NCBI GenBank assembly: GCA_035535995.1
Contig: DATLOZ010000016.1
Span: 62,001-126,000, forward strand
Length of the DNA stretch: 64,000 nt
Direction: 5' to 3'
Origin: JANYCO01 sp035535995
GTDB lineage: Bacteria > Bacteroidota > Bacteroidia > Cytophagales > Cytophagaceae
How positions within the stretch are numbered: position 1 is the stretch's first letter; each line of letters begins with the position of its first letter. The notes below the pieces were generated by a model, which was given only the letters and a program-made list of their open reading frames with translations, was not told the origin of the DNA and did not search any database. Of this stretch, positions 27,206-37,100 are shown piece by piece. Both the position numbers and the translations under genes were made by a program.

Positions 27206-28093
27206 ATGAGTGTACTTGTAAATAAAAATTCCAAAGTTATCGTGCAGGGCTTTACCGGCACCGAAGGTACCTTCCACGCTGGTCAGATGATTGAATACGG
27301 AACGAATGTCGTGGGTGGCGTAACTCCAGGAAAAGGAGGCACCAAACATCTTGACAGACCGGTATTCAACACAGTAGAAGAAGCAGTGAAACAAGCAGGA
27401 GCTGATGTATCGATTATCTTCGTTCCTCCGGCTTTTGCTGCCGATGCTATCATGGAAGCAGCCGACGCAGGTATCAAAGTGATCATTTGTATTACCGAAG
27501 GTATTCCTACCAAAGATATGATCTCTGCGAAAGAATATCTGAAAGGCAAAAACTGCAGATTGATCGGACCAAACTGCCCAGGTGTAATGACCCCAGGCGA
27601 AGCCAAAGTAGGAATTATGCCAGGTTTCATTTTCAAAAAAGGTTCTATTGGAATTGTTTCCAAATCTGGTACACTTACATATGAAGCCGTAGATCAATTG
27701 ACCAAAGCAGGTCTTGGCCAAACAACCGCCATCGGTATCGGTGGTGACCCAATCATTGGCACTACTACCAAAGAAGCCGTAGAGCTTCTGATGAATGACC
27801 CAGAAACTGAAGGTATTGTGATGATCGGTGAGATCGGTGGAGGCATGGAAGCTGAAGCAGCTCGCTGGATCAAACAAAATGGTACCAAACCTGTAGTAGG
27901 CTTCATCGCAGGACAAACAGCACCTCCAGGCCGCAGAATGGGCCATGCTGGAGCAATCGTTGGCGGTGCGGAAGATACTGCTGCTGCCAAAATGAAGATC
28001 ATGGCTGAGTGTGGGATCCATGTAGTGCAATCTCCTGCTGATATCGGGGAGACTATGGTGAAAGCGCTGAAGGAGTTTAAAGTAAAAGCTTAA
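27206..28093 (+). CDS. sucD: Succinate-CoA ligase alpha subunit
   Basis: A 295-residue alpha subunit of succinyl-CoA synthetase, which in the TCA cycle converts succinyl-CoA to succinate with formation of ATP or GTP. The CoA-binding N-terminus (VIVQGFTGTEGTFH) and the phosphohistidine loop GRRMGHAGAIV with H247 are present, as are GPNCPG (about 121-126) and the SKSGTLTYE motif. Length is normal. The beta subunit gene sucC is not adjacent. It is transcribed alone from a strong-looking promoter and ends at a hairpin terminator. Confidence 0.97.
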   Translation: MSVLVNKNSKVIVQGFTGTEGTFHAGQMIEYGTNVVGGVTPGKGGTKHLDRPVFNTVEEAVKQAGADVSIIFVPPAFAADAIMEAADAGIKVIICITEGIPTKDMISAKEYLKGKNCRLIGPNCPGVMTPGEAKVGIMPGFIFKKGSIGIVSKSGTLTYEAVDQLTKAGLGQTTAIGIGGDPIIGTTTKEAVELLMNDPETEGIVMIGEIGGGMEAEAARWIKQNGTKPVVGFIAGQTAPPGRRMGHAGAIVGGAEDTAAAKMKIMAECGIHVVQSPADIGETMVKALKEFKVKA

Positions 28094-28111
28094 ACAAACA
28101 CTAAACATAAG

Positions 28112-28149
28112 AAAAACCTGTGAAGCGCTTAACCCTTCATAGGTTTTTT
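28112..28149 (+). terminator. Terminator of sucD
   Basis: The AAAACCTGTGAAG / CTTCATAGGTTTT stem with one G-T pair is followed by a T tract, 20 nt after the sucD stop. Confidence 0.85.
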
Positions 28150-28181
28150 CATTTAAAACTTCTATTAAAGAATACCTTATT

Positions 28182-29057
28182 ATGGAAAAAATTTATCTGA
28201 GTGACTCGGGACCAAAAGTATCTTCTGCGATCTACGGTTTTTGGAGATGGACAAGCGAAGGCGAAAGCACGATTAAGACCATTGAAAAAGTTACCAATCT
28301 TTGCCTTGAACTAGGCATCAACACATTCGATCACGCCGATATTTATGGTAACTCTCAAGTGGAAGAGCTTTTCGGAAAAATGATCGAAGGAAAATCTTTC
28401 AAACGCGAAGACGTCGTACTCTTCAGCAAATGTGGCGTTCGTACTTCTGCTGGCAAACACTTTGAATACTACGATAACTCCAGAGAGTACATCATGAAGT
28501 CTGCCGAAAACTCTCTGAAAAAATTAAAAACAGATTACCTCGATATTTTCCTGCTTCACCAGGCCGATGTACTGATGGAACCGGAAGAAACAGCTCAAGC
28601 ATTGACCGATCTTGTGAACCAGGGTAAAGTTAAACATATAGGAATCGCCAACTTCTCTGTTTTCCAACATCAATTACTAGCTTCTTATCTGAATAAACCT
28701 ATCGTAACAAATCATATTGAGTTGAACTTGCTTAACACCTCTGCGATCGAAGACGGACGTGTAGATTTCATCAAGCAACGTTTCAGCAAACCATTAGCAT
28801 GGTCTCCACTTGCAGGCGGCCGTATCCTTACAGGCACAGACGAAAAAGCGATCAAGGTGAGAAAAAAACTGGAAGAGATCGGAAAGAAATACAATGCCAA
28901 TGTAGAACAAACCGCCGTAGCATGGCTTGCTAAGCTCGGAACACTTCCTATCATCGGTTCTATCTCAGAGGAAAGAATCCGCAACGCTGCGAGCTCCTTC
29001 CAGGTAAAGCTTGAGAGAGAAGACTGGTATGAATTGCTGAAGACTGCTACTAAATAA
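28182..29057 (+). CDS. Aldo/keto reductase (YdhF-like)
   Basis: A 291-residue NADPH-dependent aldo/keto reductase with a complete catalytic tetrad: D50 and Y55 (FDHADIYGN), K83 (LFSKCG) and H126 (LLHQAD). The opening SAIYGFWRW and the overall arrangement are closest to the oxidoreductase subgroup that includes E. coli YdhF. It reduces aldehydes or ketones in the cytoplasm; the natural substrate is unknown. The gene follows the sucD terminator and ends directly at a family A palindrome arm that starts at its stop codon. Confidence 0.9.
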   Translation: MEKIYLSDSGPKVSSAIYGFWRWTSEGESTIKTIEKVTNLCLELGINTFDHADIYGNSQVEELFGKMIEGKSFKREDVVLFSKCGVRTSAGKHFEYYDNSREYIMKSAENSLKKLKTDYLDIFLLHQADVLMEPEETAQALTDLVNQGKVKHIGIANFSVFQHQLLASYLNKPIVTNHIELNLLNTSAIEDGRVDFIKQRFSKPLAWSPLAGGRILTGTDEKAIKVRKKLEEIGKKYNANVEQTAVAWLAKLGTLPIIGSISEERIRNAASSFQVKLEREDWYELLKTATK

Positions 29058-29212
29058 AAGTTATGAATGTTGAATTATGAGTTATGAATTTTGATTTACA
29101 GGATTTTTATGCAACATAGTTAAAAGATAAGCCCCATGGTATTTTACACATGGGGCTTATCTTTTAATGAATTATAATTATTCATAACTCATAATTCAAC
29201 ATTCATAACTTT
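29057..29212. repeat. Family A palindrome, copy 3 (33-bp arms flanking a terminator)
   Basis: The arm 29057-29089 is perfectly complementary to 29180-29212. Between them lies a separate 18-bp terminator stem (29121-29166). The element fills the gap between convergent genes. Confidence 0.93.
29121..29166. terminator. Bidirectional terminator between aldo/keto reductase and DUF3467 genes
   Basis: An 18-bp perfect stem, TAAAAGATAAGCCCCATG (29121-29138) with 29149-29166. It has A/T-rich flanks on both sides and is nested inside family A copy 3. Confidence 0.88.
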
Positions 29213-29218
29213 CAAAAA

Positions 29219-29542
29219 TTACGCTTCTCCTACTGTACCGCTAAAATTCATTGGGAAGGGGCTTGGCTCCTGAGTTTGTTTAATAGTACCAAAAGCTTCC
29301 TCGTACTTTTTAATATTGTCTTGCAACGCAAGTAGCAATCGTTTGGCATGCTCCGGAGTAGCTATTATTCTTGCTTTTACTTTTGCCTTAGGTAATCCAG
29401 GCATCATACGGATAAAATCAATCACAAATTCAGAGTTCGAATGCGCAATCATCGCGAAATTGGAATAAACACCTTCTGCCATTTCTTCCGTAAGCTCTAT
29501 ATTGATTTGATTAGGATTTTCCTGGTTTATGTCGTTCGCCAT
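29219..29542 (-). CDS. DUF3467 family protein
   Basis: A 107-residue cytoplasmic protein matching DUF3467: an INIELTEEMAEGVYSNFAMIAHSNSEFVIDFI start, then RMMPGLPKAKVKARIIATPEHAKRLLLAL. This small family is widespread and uncharacterised; members are often seen near transcription or surface genes. Here it lies directly downstream of rpoC on the same strand but after the rpoC terminator, so it may have its own promoter or be reached by read-through. Confidence 0.88.
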   Translation of the reverse strand: MANDINQENPNQINIELTEEMAEGVYSNFAMIAHSNSEFVIDFIRMMPGLPKAKVKARIIATPEHAKRLLLALQDNIKKYEEAFGTIKQTQEPSPFPMNFSGTVGEA

Positions 29543-29653
29543 ATTATCTATAATTAAAGACGTTAAATGATCTGTTTAATAGTATTATTTACAAGATAAG
29601 CTTTTTTAAATTGATCCTGCATCTGTTGTCTGGTATCAGAATCCAAAAAAATA

Positions 29654-29682
29654 AACCCCGGACTTTTTTAAAATCCGGGGTC
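29654..29682 (-). terminator. Terminator of rpoC
   Basis: The CCCCGGA (29656-29662) / TCCGGGG (29674-29680) stem has an additional A-T pair. On the minus strand it is followed by TTTATTTTTTT, about 20 nt after the rpoC stop. Confidence 0.9.
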
Positions 29683-29702
29683 TGTATTTCTCAAAAGGAA
29701 AT

Positions 29703-32700
29703 TTATTTTACCATTTCCTCTTTTTTGCTATTGTTGGCTTCTTTGAAAGCTTCTTTAGATGCGATCAATGCTTCGTACTCTTCTTTAGAACCAACGATCA
29801 TGTTGTTGAATTCTCTCTGACCAGTACCCGCAGGGATCAGGTGACCTACGATCACGTTTTCTTTCAGACCTTTCAGGAAGTCTACTTTTCCTCTGATGGA
29901 TGCTTCGCTCAATACTTTTGTAGTTTCCTGGAAGGAAGCTGCAGAAATAAAGCTTTCTGTACCCAAAGATGCTTGAGTGATACCTTGTAGGTTAGAATCA
30001 GAAACAGCGGCTTCTGCATCTCTTACTTGTACCAGTCTCATATCTTTTCTTCTCAAAGAAGAGTTTTCATCTCTCAATCTTCTTGCAGTAACGATCTGAC
30101 CTGGTTTCAGATTTTCTGAATCACCTGGATCAATTACTACTTTCTTATCAAGGATCTGATCATTTTCCTCGCGGAAAGTGAATTTGTCTACTACTTGTCC
30201 TTGTAGGAATCCTGTATCACCAGCATGGATGATGTTTACTTTTTGCATCATCTGGCGTACGATACATTCGATGTGCTTATCGTTGATCTTCACACCTTGC
30301 AGACGGTATACTTCTTGAATTTCATTCACCAAATATTCCTGTACTGCTGTAGGTCCTTTGATAGCAAGGATGTCAGAAGGAGTAATTGCACCATCAGAAA
30401 GTGCAGCACCTGCTCTGATGAAGTCATTATCCTGAACAAGGATGTGTTTAGAAAGTGGCACCATGTATTTTTTCTTCACGCCGTCTTTCGACTCAACGTA
30501 AATTTCACGGCTACCTCTTTTTACTGTTCCGTATGTTACCACACCATCGATCTCAGAAACCACCGCAGGGTTGGATGGATTTCTTGCTTCGAACAATTCA
30601 GTCACACGAGGAAGACCTCCGGTGATATCTCTTGTTTTACCAATTGCTCTAGGAATTTTTACTAGGATCTGACCAGGTTTTACTTCCTGTCCGGATTCTA
30701 CCGCCAAGTGAGCACCTACTGGAATGTTGTAAGTTCTTTGCTCACCTTTCTTAGAGTTTACAATGATCGCAGGGTTTTTAGTTTTATCTTTTGTATCTAC
30801 GATCACTTTCTCTCTGTGTCCTGTTTGTTCATCTGACTCTTCACGGTAAGTAACGCCTTCTACGATTGCGTCAAATTCGATCTTACCATCGAACTCAGAA
30901 AGGATCACAGCGTTGTATGGATCCCAGTTACAAAGCTCTTCGCCTTTAGTAACTTTTTGTCCTTCCTTCACTTTCAGGAATGCTCCGTAAGGCACGTGGT
31001 TGCTGATCAGCACACGCTCTCCTTTTGGATCCATTAATTTCAATTCACCTGAACGACCAAGTACTACGGTTACTTTTTCACCTTCGTTGTTGGTAGTGGT
31101 TACTGTTTTCAATTCTTCAAATGCGACCACTCCGTCGTACTTAGCGCGGATAGAAGCTTCCACCGCGATGTTGGAAGCAGTACCACCCACGTGGAAGGTA
31201 CGAAGTGTCAACTGTGTACCTGGCTCACCGATAGACTGTGCTGCGATCACCCCTACTGCTTCTCCTTTTTGTACCATCTTACCGGTAGAAAGGTTACGGC
31301 CGTAGCATTTCGCACACACACCACGCTTGGTTTCGCAAGTCAGTACGGAACGAATTTCGATTCCTTCCAATCCTGAATCATCGATCAATTTCGCGATGTC
31401 TTCGTTGATTTCTTGTCCTGAAGTCACCAACAGTTCGTTGGTTGCAGGATGGTATACATCATGCACACTTACACGACCGAGAATACGGTCAGAAAGTGGC
31501 TCTACTATATCTTCATTGTCTTTCAACGCAGTTACCATCAGTCCTCTTAGAGTACCACAGTCTGCTTCGTTGATTACAACATCTTGTGCAACGTCTACGA
31601 GACGACGGGTCAGGTAACCAGCATCCGCTGTCTTAAGCGCTGTATCGGCAAGACCTTTACGAGCACCGTGTGTAGAGATAAAGTACTCAATTACGTCCAG
31701 TCCTTCTTTAAAGTTAGAAAGGATTGGGTTTTCGATGATCTCACCTACAGAACCCTGAAGGTTTTTCTGTGGTTTCGCCATCAAACCTCTCATACCACCC
31801 AACTGACGGATCTGCTCTCTGGAACCACGTGCTCCGGAGTGCATCATCATGTAAATAGAGTTGAAACCTTGCTGATCCGCTTCAAGTTGCTTCATCAGTG
31901 TTTCAGTGATCTGAGAGTTAATTCTTGTCCAGATATCAATTACCTGGTTGTAACGCTCGTTGTCGGTGATAAGACCCATCAGGTAGTTGTTCCATACGGC
32001 ATCAACTTCTTGTTTTGCTTGCTCTACCAATACGTTTTTCACTTCTGGTACCTGTACATCGGAAAGACCGATCGACAAACCACCTCTGAATGCCATTTGG
32101 AATCCAAGTGTTTTGATGTCGTCAAGGAATTTCGCAGTACGTGACATACCAGAAATTTTGAAGATCTGACCAATGATCAGTTGAAGCTTTTTCTTGGTCA
32201 ATAGTTCATTGATGAAACCTACTTCTTTCGGTACGTTCAAGTTGAAGATTACACGACCTGCAACTGTATCGATGATTTTAGTTTCTAGTTGTCCTTTTTC
32301 ATTTCTAACCTGCGTTCTGATCTTGATCAGTGCATGGTTAGATAATCTTCCTTCGTTGATAGCGATTACTACTTCTTCTGCACCGTAGAAAGTTTTTCCT
32401 TCTCCTTTAATTGGATATTCAGGAGTAGATTTTCTTCCTTTAGTTACGTAGTAAAGGCCAAGCACCATGTCCTGAGAAGGTACTGTGATCGGCGCACCGT
32501 TCGCAGGGTTCAGGATGTTGTGAGAAGCAAGCATCAACATAGAAGCTTCCAGAATCGCCTCGTGTCCAAGTGGCACGTGAACCGCCATCTGGTCACCGTC
32601 AAAGTCGGCGTTGAATGCCGTACACACTAGTGGGTGCAGCTGGATCGCTTTTCCTTCGATCAATTTAGGCTGGAATGCCTGGATACCTAGTCTGTGGAGT

Positions 32701-34025
32701 GTTGGAGCACGGTTGAGGAGCACTGGGTGTCCTTTCAATACGTTTTCCAAAATATCCCAAACCACTGGATCTTTTCTGTCTACAATTTTCTTCGCTGATT
32801 TTACAGTTTTAACAATACCTCTTTCAATCAGCTTACGAATAATAAATGGTTTGAAAAGCTCGGCTGCCATATCTTTTGGCAAACCGCACTCATGTAATTT
32901 CAATTCAGGTCCTACCACGATCACAGAACGACCAGAGTAGTCAACTCTTTTACCCAATAGGTTCTGACGGAAACGACCTTGCTTACCTTTCAGCATGTCG
33001 GAAAGAGATTTCAATGCTCTGTTTCCTTCAGATCTTACTGCGTTTACTTTTCTTGAGTTATCAAATAATGAATCTACCGCTTCCTGGAGCATACGTTTTT
33101 CGTTACGTAGAATCACTTCAGGAGCTTTGATTTCGATCAATCTCTTAAGACGGTTATTTCTGATGATTACTCTTCTGTAAAGGTCGTTCAAGTCAGAAGT
33201 AGCAAAACGTCCACCATCCAAAGGCACTAGCGGACGAAGTTCCGGAGGAATCACTGGCACCATTTTCACCACCATCCACTCAGGTTTGTTGGCAATTCTA
33301 GAGTTAGACTCACGGAAAGCTTCTACTACTTTCAGGCGTTTTAACGCCTCTGCTTTTCTTTGCTGAGAAGTATCGTTTGCAGCAGAGTGACGAAGGCTGT
33401 AAGAAAGTTCATCAAGATTCAATCTTGAAAGAAGCATCTCTAGCGCCTCAGCACCCATCTTCGCGATAAATTTATTAGGATCAACATCGTCCAAAAGTTG
33501 GTTTTCTCTTGGAAGTTTATCCATAATGTTCAAGTATTCATCTTCTGTAAGATAGTCAAGATAGTTAACTCCTTCATCAGCCATGATACCTGCCTGTACT
33601 ACTACATATCTTTCGTAGTAAATGATCTGATCAAGTTTTTTAGTTGGAAGACCCAACATGTAACCGATCTTGTTTGGTAATGATCTGAAATACCAGATAT
33701 GCGCTACAGGCACCACCAATTCGATGTGTCCCATACGCTCTCTACGTACTTTTTTCTCTGTTACTTCTACACCACAACGGTCACAAACGATTCCTTTGTA
33801 GCGGATTCTTTTATATTTTCCACAGTGACACTCCCAGTCTTTTACAGGTCCGAAAATTCTTTCGCAGAATAATCCGCCCATCTCTGGTTTGTAGGTTCTG
33901 TAGTTGATGGTTTCTGGCTGCGTAACTTCGCCGTAAGAACTCTCCAGGATTGATTCAGGCGACGCCAGGCTAATGGTGATCTTACTGAAATCCTGATTAA
34001 TTTTCTTGTTTTTTCTGAAAGCCAT
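29703..34025 (-). CDS. rpoC: DNA-directed RNA polymerase subunit beta'
   Basis: The 1440-residue beta' subunit. The catalytic Mg2+ loop NADFDGD is at 472-478. The N-terminal zinc ribbon has C66, C68, C81 and C84, and the second zinc site is formed by the later CETKRGVCAKCYGR segment. The bridge-helix/trigger-loop region (GEAVGVIAAQSIGEPGTQLT) is intact. A long insertion before the final helices is typical of Bacteroidota. It lies 100 nt after rpoB with a 14-bp hairpin between them, and ends the large information-processing cluster. Confidence 0.99.
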   Translation of the reverse strand: MAFRKNKKINQDFSKITISLASPESILESSYGEVTQPETINYRTYKPEMGGLFCERIFGPVKDWECHCGKYKRIRYKGIVCDRCGVEVTEKKVRRERMGHIELVVPVAHIWYFRSLPNKIGYMLGLPTKKLDQIIYYERYVVVQAGIMADEGVNYLDYLTEDEYLNIMDKLPRENQLLDDVDPNKFIAKMGAEALEMLLSRLNLDELSYSLRHSAANDTSQQRKAEALKRLKVVEAFRESNSRIANKPEWMVVKMVPVIPPELRPLVPLDGGRFATSDLNDLYRRVIIRNNRLKRLIEIKAPEVILRNEKRMLQEAVDSLFDNSRKVNAVRSEGNRALKSLSDMLKGKQGRFRQNLLGKRVDYSGRSVIVVGPELKLHECGLPKDMAAELFKPFIIRKLIERGIVKTVKSAKKIVDRKDPVVWDILENVLKGHPVLLNRAPTLHRLGIQAFQPKLIEGKAIQLHPLVCTAFNADFDGDQMAVHVPLGHEAILEASMLMLASHNILNPANGAPITVPSQDMVLGLYYVTKGRKSTPEYPIKGEGKTFYGAEEVVIAINEGRLSNHALIKIRTQVRNEKGQLETKIIDTVAGRVIFNLNVPKEVGFINELLTKKKLQLIIGQIFKISGMSRTAKFLDDIKTLGFQMAFRGGLSIGLSDVQVPEVKNVLVEQAKQEVDAVWNNYLMGLITDNERYNQVIDIWTRINSQITETLMKQLEADQQGFNSIYMMMHSGARGSREQIRQLGGMRGLMAKPQKNLQGSVGEIIENPILSNFKEGLDVIEYFISTHGARKGLADTALKTADAGYLTRRLVDVAQDVVINEADCGTLRGLMVTALKDNEDIVEPLSDRILGRVSVHDVYHPATNELLVTSGQEINEDIAKLIDDSGLEGIEIRSVLTCETKRGVCAKCYGRNLSTGKMVQKGEAVGVIAAQSIGEPGTQLTLRTFHVGGTASNIAVEASIRAKYDGVVAFEELKTVTTTNNEGEKVTVVLGRSGELKLMDPKGERVLISNHVPYGAFLKVKEGQKVTKGEELCNWDPYNAVILSEFDGKIEFDAIVEGVTYREESDEQTGHREKVIVDTKDKTKNPAIIVNSKKGEQRTYNIPVGAHLAVESGQEVKPGQILVKIPRAIGKTRDITGGLPRVTELFEARNPSNPAVVSEIDGVVTYGTVKRGSREIYVESKDGVKKKYMVPLSKHILVQDNDFIRAGAALSDGAITPSDILAIKGPTAVQEYLVNEIQEVYRLQGVKINDKHIECIVRQMMQKVNIIHAGDTGFLQGQVVDKFTFREENDQILDKKVVIDPGDSENLKPGQIVTARRLRDENSSLRRKDMRLVQVRDAEAAVSDSNLQGITQASLGTESFISAASFQETTKVLSEASIRGKVDFLKGLKENVIVGHLIPAGTGQREFNNMIVGSKEEYEALIASKEAFKEANNSKKEEMVK

Positions 34026-34077
34026 TTTATTATGGTTTATAATGTTCTAATATTTTTAAAAGAAAGTTGAAGGGAAA

Positions 34078-34110
34078 AAGTTCAAAGTTGAATTCCTCAA
34101 CTTTGAACTT
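34078..34110. repeat. Intercistronic hairpin between rpoB and rpoC
   Basis: AAGTTCAAAGTTGA (34078-34091) and its exact complement (34097-34110) form a 14-bp stem with a 5-nt loop. On the minus strand no strong T tract follows, so it is more likely a processing or stability element than a full terminator. Confidence 0.8.
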
Positions 34111-34125
34111 AGACTTTAACTCTTT

Positions 34126-37100
34126 TTAATCCATCGTGATCTCTAACGCAAGACCTCTCAATTCGTGTACTAACACGTTGAAGGACTCTGGTACATTTGG
34201 TTTCGGCATGTTCTCTCCTTTTACGATTGCCTCGTAAGACTTCGCTCTACCAATCACATCATCCGACTTGATCGTCAGAATTTCTTGCAGAATGTTAGCC
34301 GCACCGAATGCCTCGAGTGCCCAAACCTCCATCTCACCGAAACGTTGACCACCGAATTGTGCTTTACCACCCAGAGGCTGTTGCGTAATGAGCGAGTAAG
34401 GCCCGATCGAACGTGCGTGCATCTTATCGTCTACCAAGTGACCTAATTTCAGCATGTAGATAATTCCTACAGTTACCGGCTGATCGAAACGATGTCCCGT
34501 CAATCCGTCGAACAGGTAAGTACGTCCAAGTGAAGGAAGACCTGCTTCTTTCAACTCAGCAGCAACTTCTGCTTCTGTAGCACCGTCGAAGATTGGAGTA
34601 GCATATTTTTTACCCAACTTTCTTCCGGCCCATCCTAATACTGTTTCATAGATCTGACCAAGGTTCATCCTGGATGGTACACCCAGTGGGTTCAGTACGA
34701 TATCTACAGGACTTCCGTCTTCCAGGAATGGCATATCTTCATCGCGAACGATTCTTGCTACCACCCCTTTGTTTCCGTGACGACCCGCCATCTTATCACC
34801 CACTTTCAGTTTACGTTTCTTAGCGATGTAAACTTTAGCAAGCTGAACAATACCTGCCGGTAATTCATCTCCTACTTCAAGGGTGAATCTTTCTCTCTTG
34901 AATCTTCCCGCTACTTCGTTTCTCTTGATCTGGTAGTTTTTGATTAGTCTAGCAACTTGTTCGTTGGTATATTTATCAGAACTCCAGTTGTCAAGTATTA
35001 CGTCTGCGATCAGGTTTACTTCTTCCTGCACATTGTAGTTACTCTCGTCTCTGTATTTGTTGCTATCAGGGAACAAGTTTGCTTCAATGTTTTTCTTAGA
35101 GAACTTCACTCCTTTAGAGATCAACTCATCACCGAATTTATGTTTTACTCCATTGCTGGATTGTCCATCAAGAATTGCAGCAAGCTTATCGATTACTACT
35201 GCTCTAAGATTAATAAGATCTTTGCTGTAGATCGCTTTCAGGTTGTCTACCTGCTTCTTCGATTTTGCTCTTAGATCTTTATCTTTCTTAGGTCTTGAGA
35301 ACAACTTCGTATCGATTACCACACCTCTTAAAGATGGAGGTGCTTTCATAGAAGCGTCTTTCACATCTCCTGCTTTATCACCGAAGATTGCTCTAAGAAG
35401 TTTTTCTTCTGGAGTAGGATCGGTTTCTCCTTTAGGAGTGATCTTACCGATAAGGATATCACCTTCTTTGATCTCAGCACCGATACGGATGATACCGTTT
35501 TCATCAAGATGTTTAACGGCTTCTTCGCTTACGTTTGGAATCTCAGAAGTAAGTTCTTCCTCACCTCGCTTAGTATCTCTTACTTCTAATTCAAATTCTT
35601 CAATGTGAATAGAAGTGAAAATATCGTCTCTTACTACTTTTTCAGAAATTACAATCGCATCCTCGAAGTTGTATCCTTGCCAAGGCATGAATGCTACCAT
35701 CAGGTTTCTACCAAGAGCTAGCTCTCCGTTGTTTGTAGCATATCCTTCGCACAATACATCTCCTGTTTTTACTACCTGACCTTTTCTTACGATTGGCTTC
35801 AGGTTGATACAAGTGTCCTGGTTAGTTCTTCTGAATTTAACCAGTTCGTAAGTCTTAAGATCTGAATCGAAAGAAACCATTCTTTCATCATCAGTCAAGT
35901 CATAACGCACTTGAATTTTAGTCGCGTCTACGAACTCAATCACTCCGTTTCCTTCAGCGATCACCAATGCTCTGGAGTCAAGCGCCACTCTTCTTTCAAG
36001 ACCAGTACCTACGATAGGTGCTTCCGGTTTGAAAAGAGGTACGGCCTGACGTTGCATGTTTGATCCCATCAACGCACGGTTCGCATCATCGTGCTCTAAG
36101 AATGGAATCAGGGAAGCCGCTACTGATACGATCTGGTTTGGCGCAACGTCCATGTAAGTGATCTTCTCAGGTTCTACAACCGGGAAGTCACCTTCGTAAC
36201 GTGCTTTAATTTTATCACTTGTGAAATTACCGCCTTCGTCTACTCCAATGTTCGACTGAGCGATGTTATGTCCATCTTCTTCTTCCGCAGTTAGGAATAC
36301 AGGATGTTTTTTAAGATTTACTTTCCCATCTTCCACCAGTCTATATGGAGTTTCAATGAATCCCATATGGTTCACTTTTGCGTGTACGCAAAGTGAAGAG
36401 ATCAGACCGATGTTTGGACCTTCCGGAGTTTCGATTGTACACAGACGTCCGTAGTGAGTATAGTGAACGTCACGAACCTCGAAACCTGCACGCTCTCTGG
36501 AAAGACCGCCTGGCCCGAGTGCCGACATTCTTCTTTTGTGCGTGATTTCTGCCAATGGATTGGTTTGATCCATGAACTGAGAAAGCTGGTTGGTACCGAA
36601 GAACGAGTTGATCACCGAAGACAATGTACGCGCATTGATCAAGTCAACCGGTTTGAAGTCTTCGTTATCACGAACGTTCATTCTTTCTTTGATAGTTCTG
36701 GCCATACGCGCAAGACCCACAGAGAACTGGCTATATAGCTGCTCTCCTACTGTTCTCACACGTCTGTTGCTCAAGTGGTCAATATCATCGACGATCGCTT
36801 TAGAGTTGATCAATCCGATCAAATATTTAACAATGCTAATGATATCTTGCTTAGTCAATACTTTTGTATCGGCAGCAAGGTCAAGGCCAAGTTTTTTATT
36901 GATTCTGTAACGCCCTACTTCTCCGAGGTCATAACGTTTGTCAGAGAAGAAGAGGTTATGAATAATATCTCTCGCAGTTTGCTCATCCGGAGCTTCAGAG
37001 TTTCTAAGTTGACGGTAGATTTGTTCTACCGCTTCTTTCTCTGAGTTGGAAGGGTCTTTTTGTAATGTATTGTAAATAATGGTATAGTCAGCTACGTTCA

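Noticed and set aside
27197..28108. Open frame of about 303 codons on the minus strand, antisense to nearly the whole of sucD
   Set aside because: Cys-, His- and Phe-rich composition without known motifs, an exact shadow of a highly conserved gene with strong codon bias, and no separate promoter seen. I treat it as a codon-usage artefact.
31584..32144. 186-codon plus-strand frame inside rpoC
   Set aside because: Lies wholly within rpoC, with Cys/Phe-rich shadow composition.
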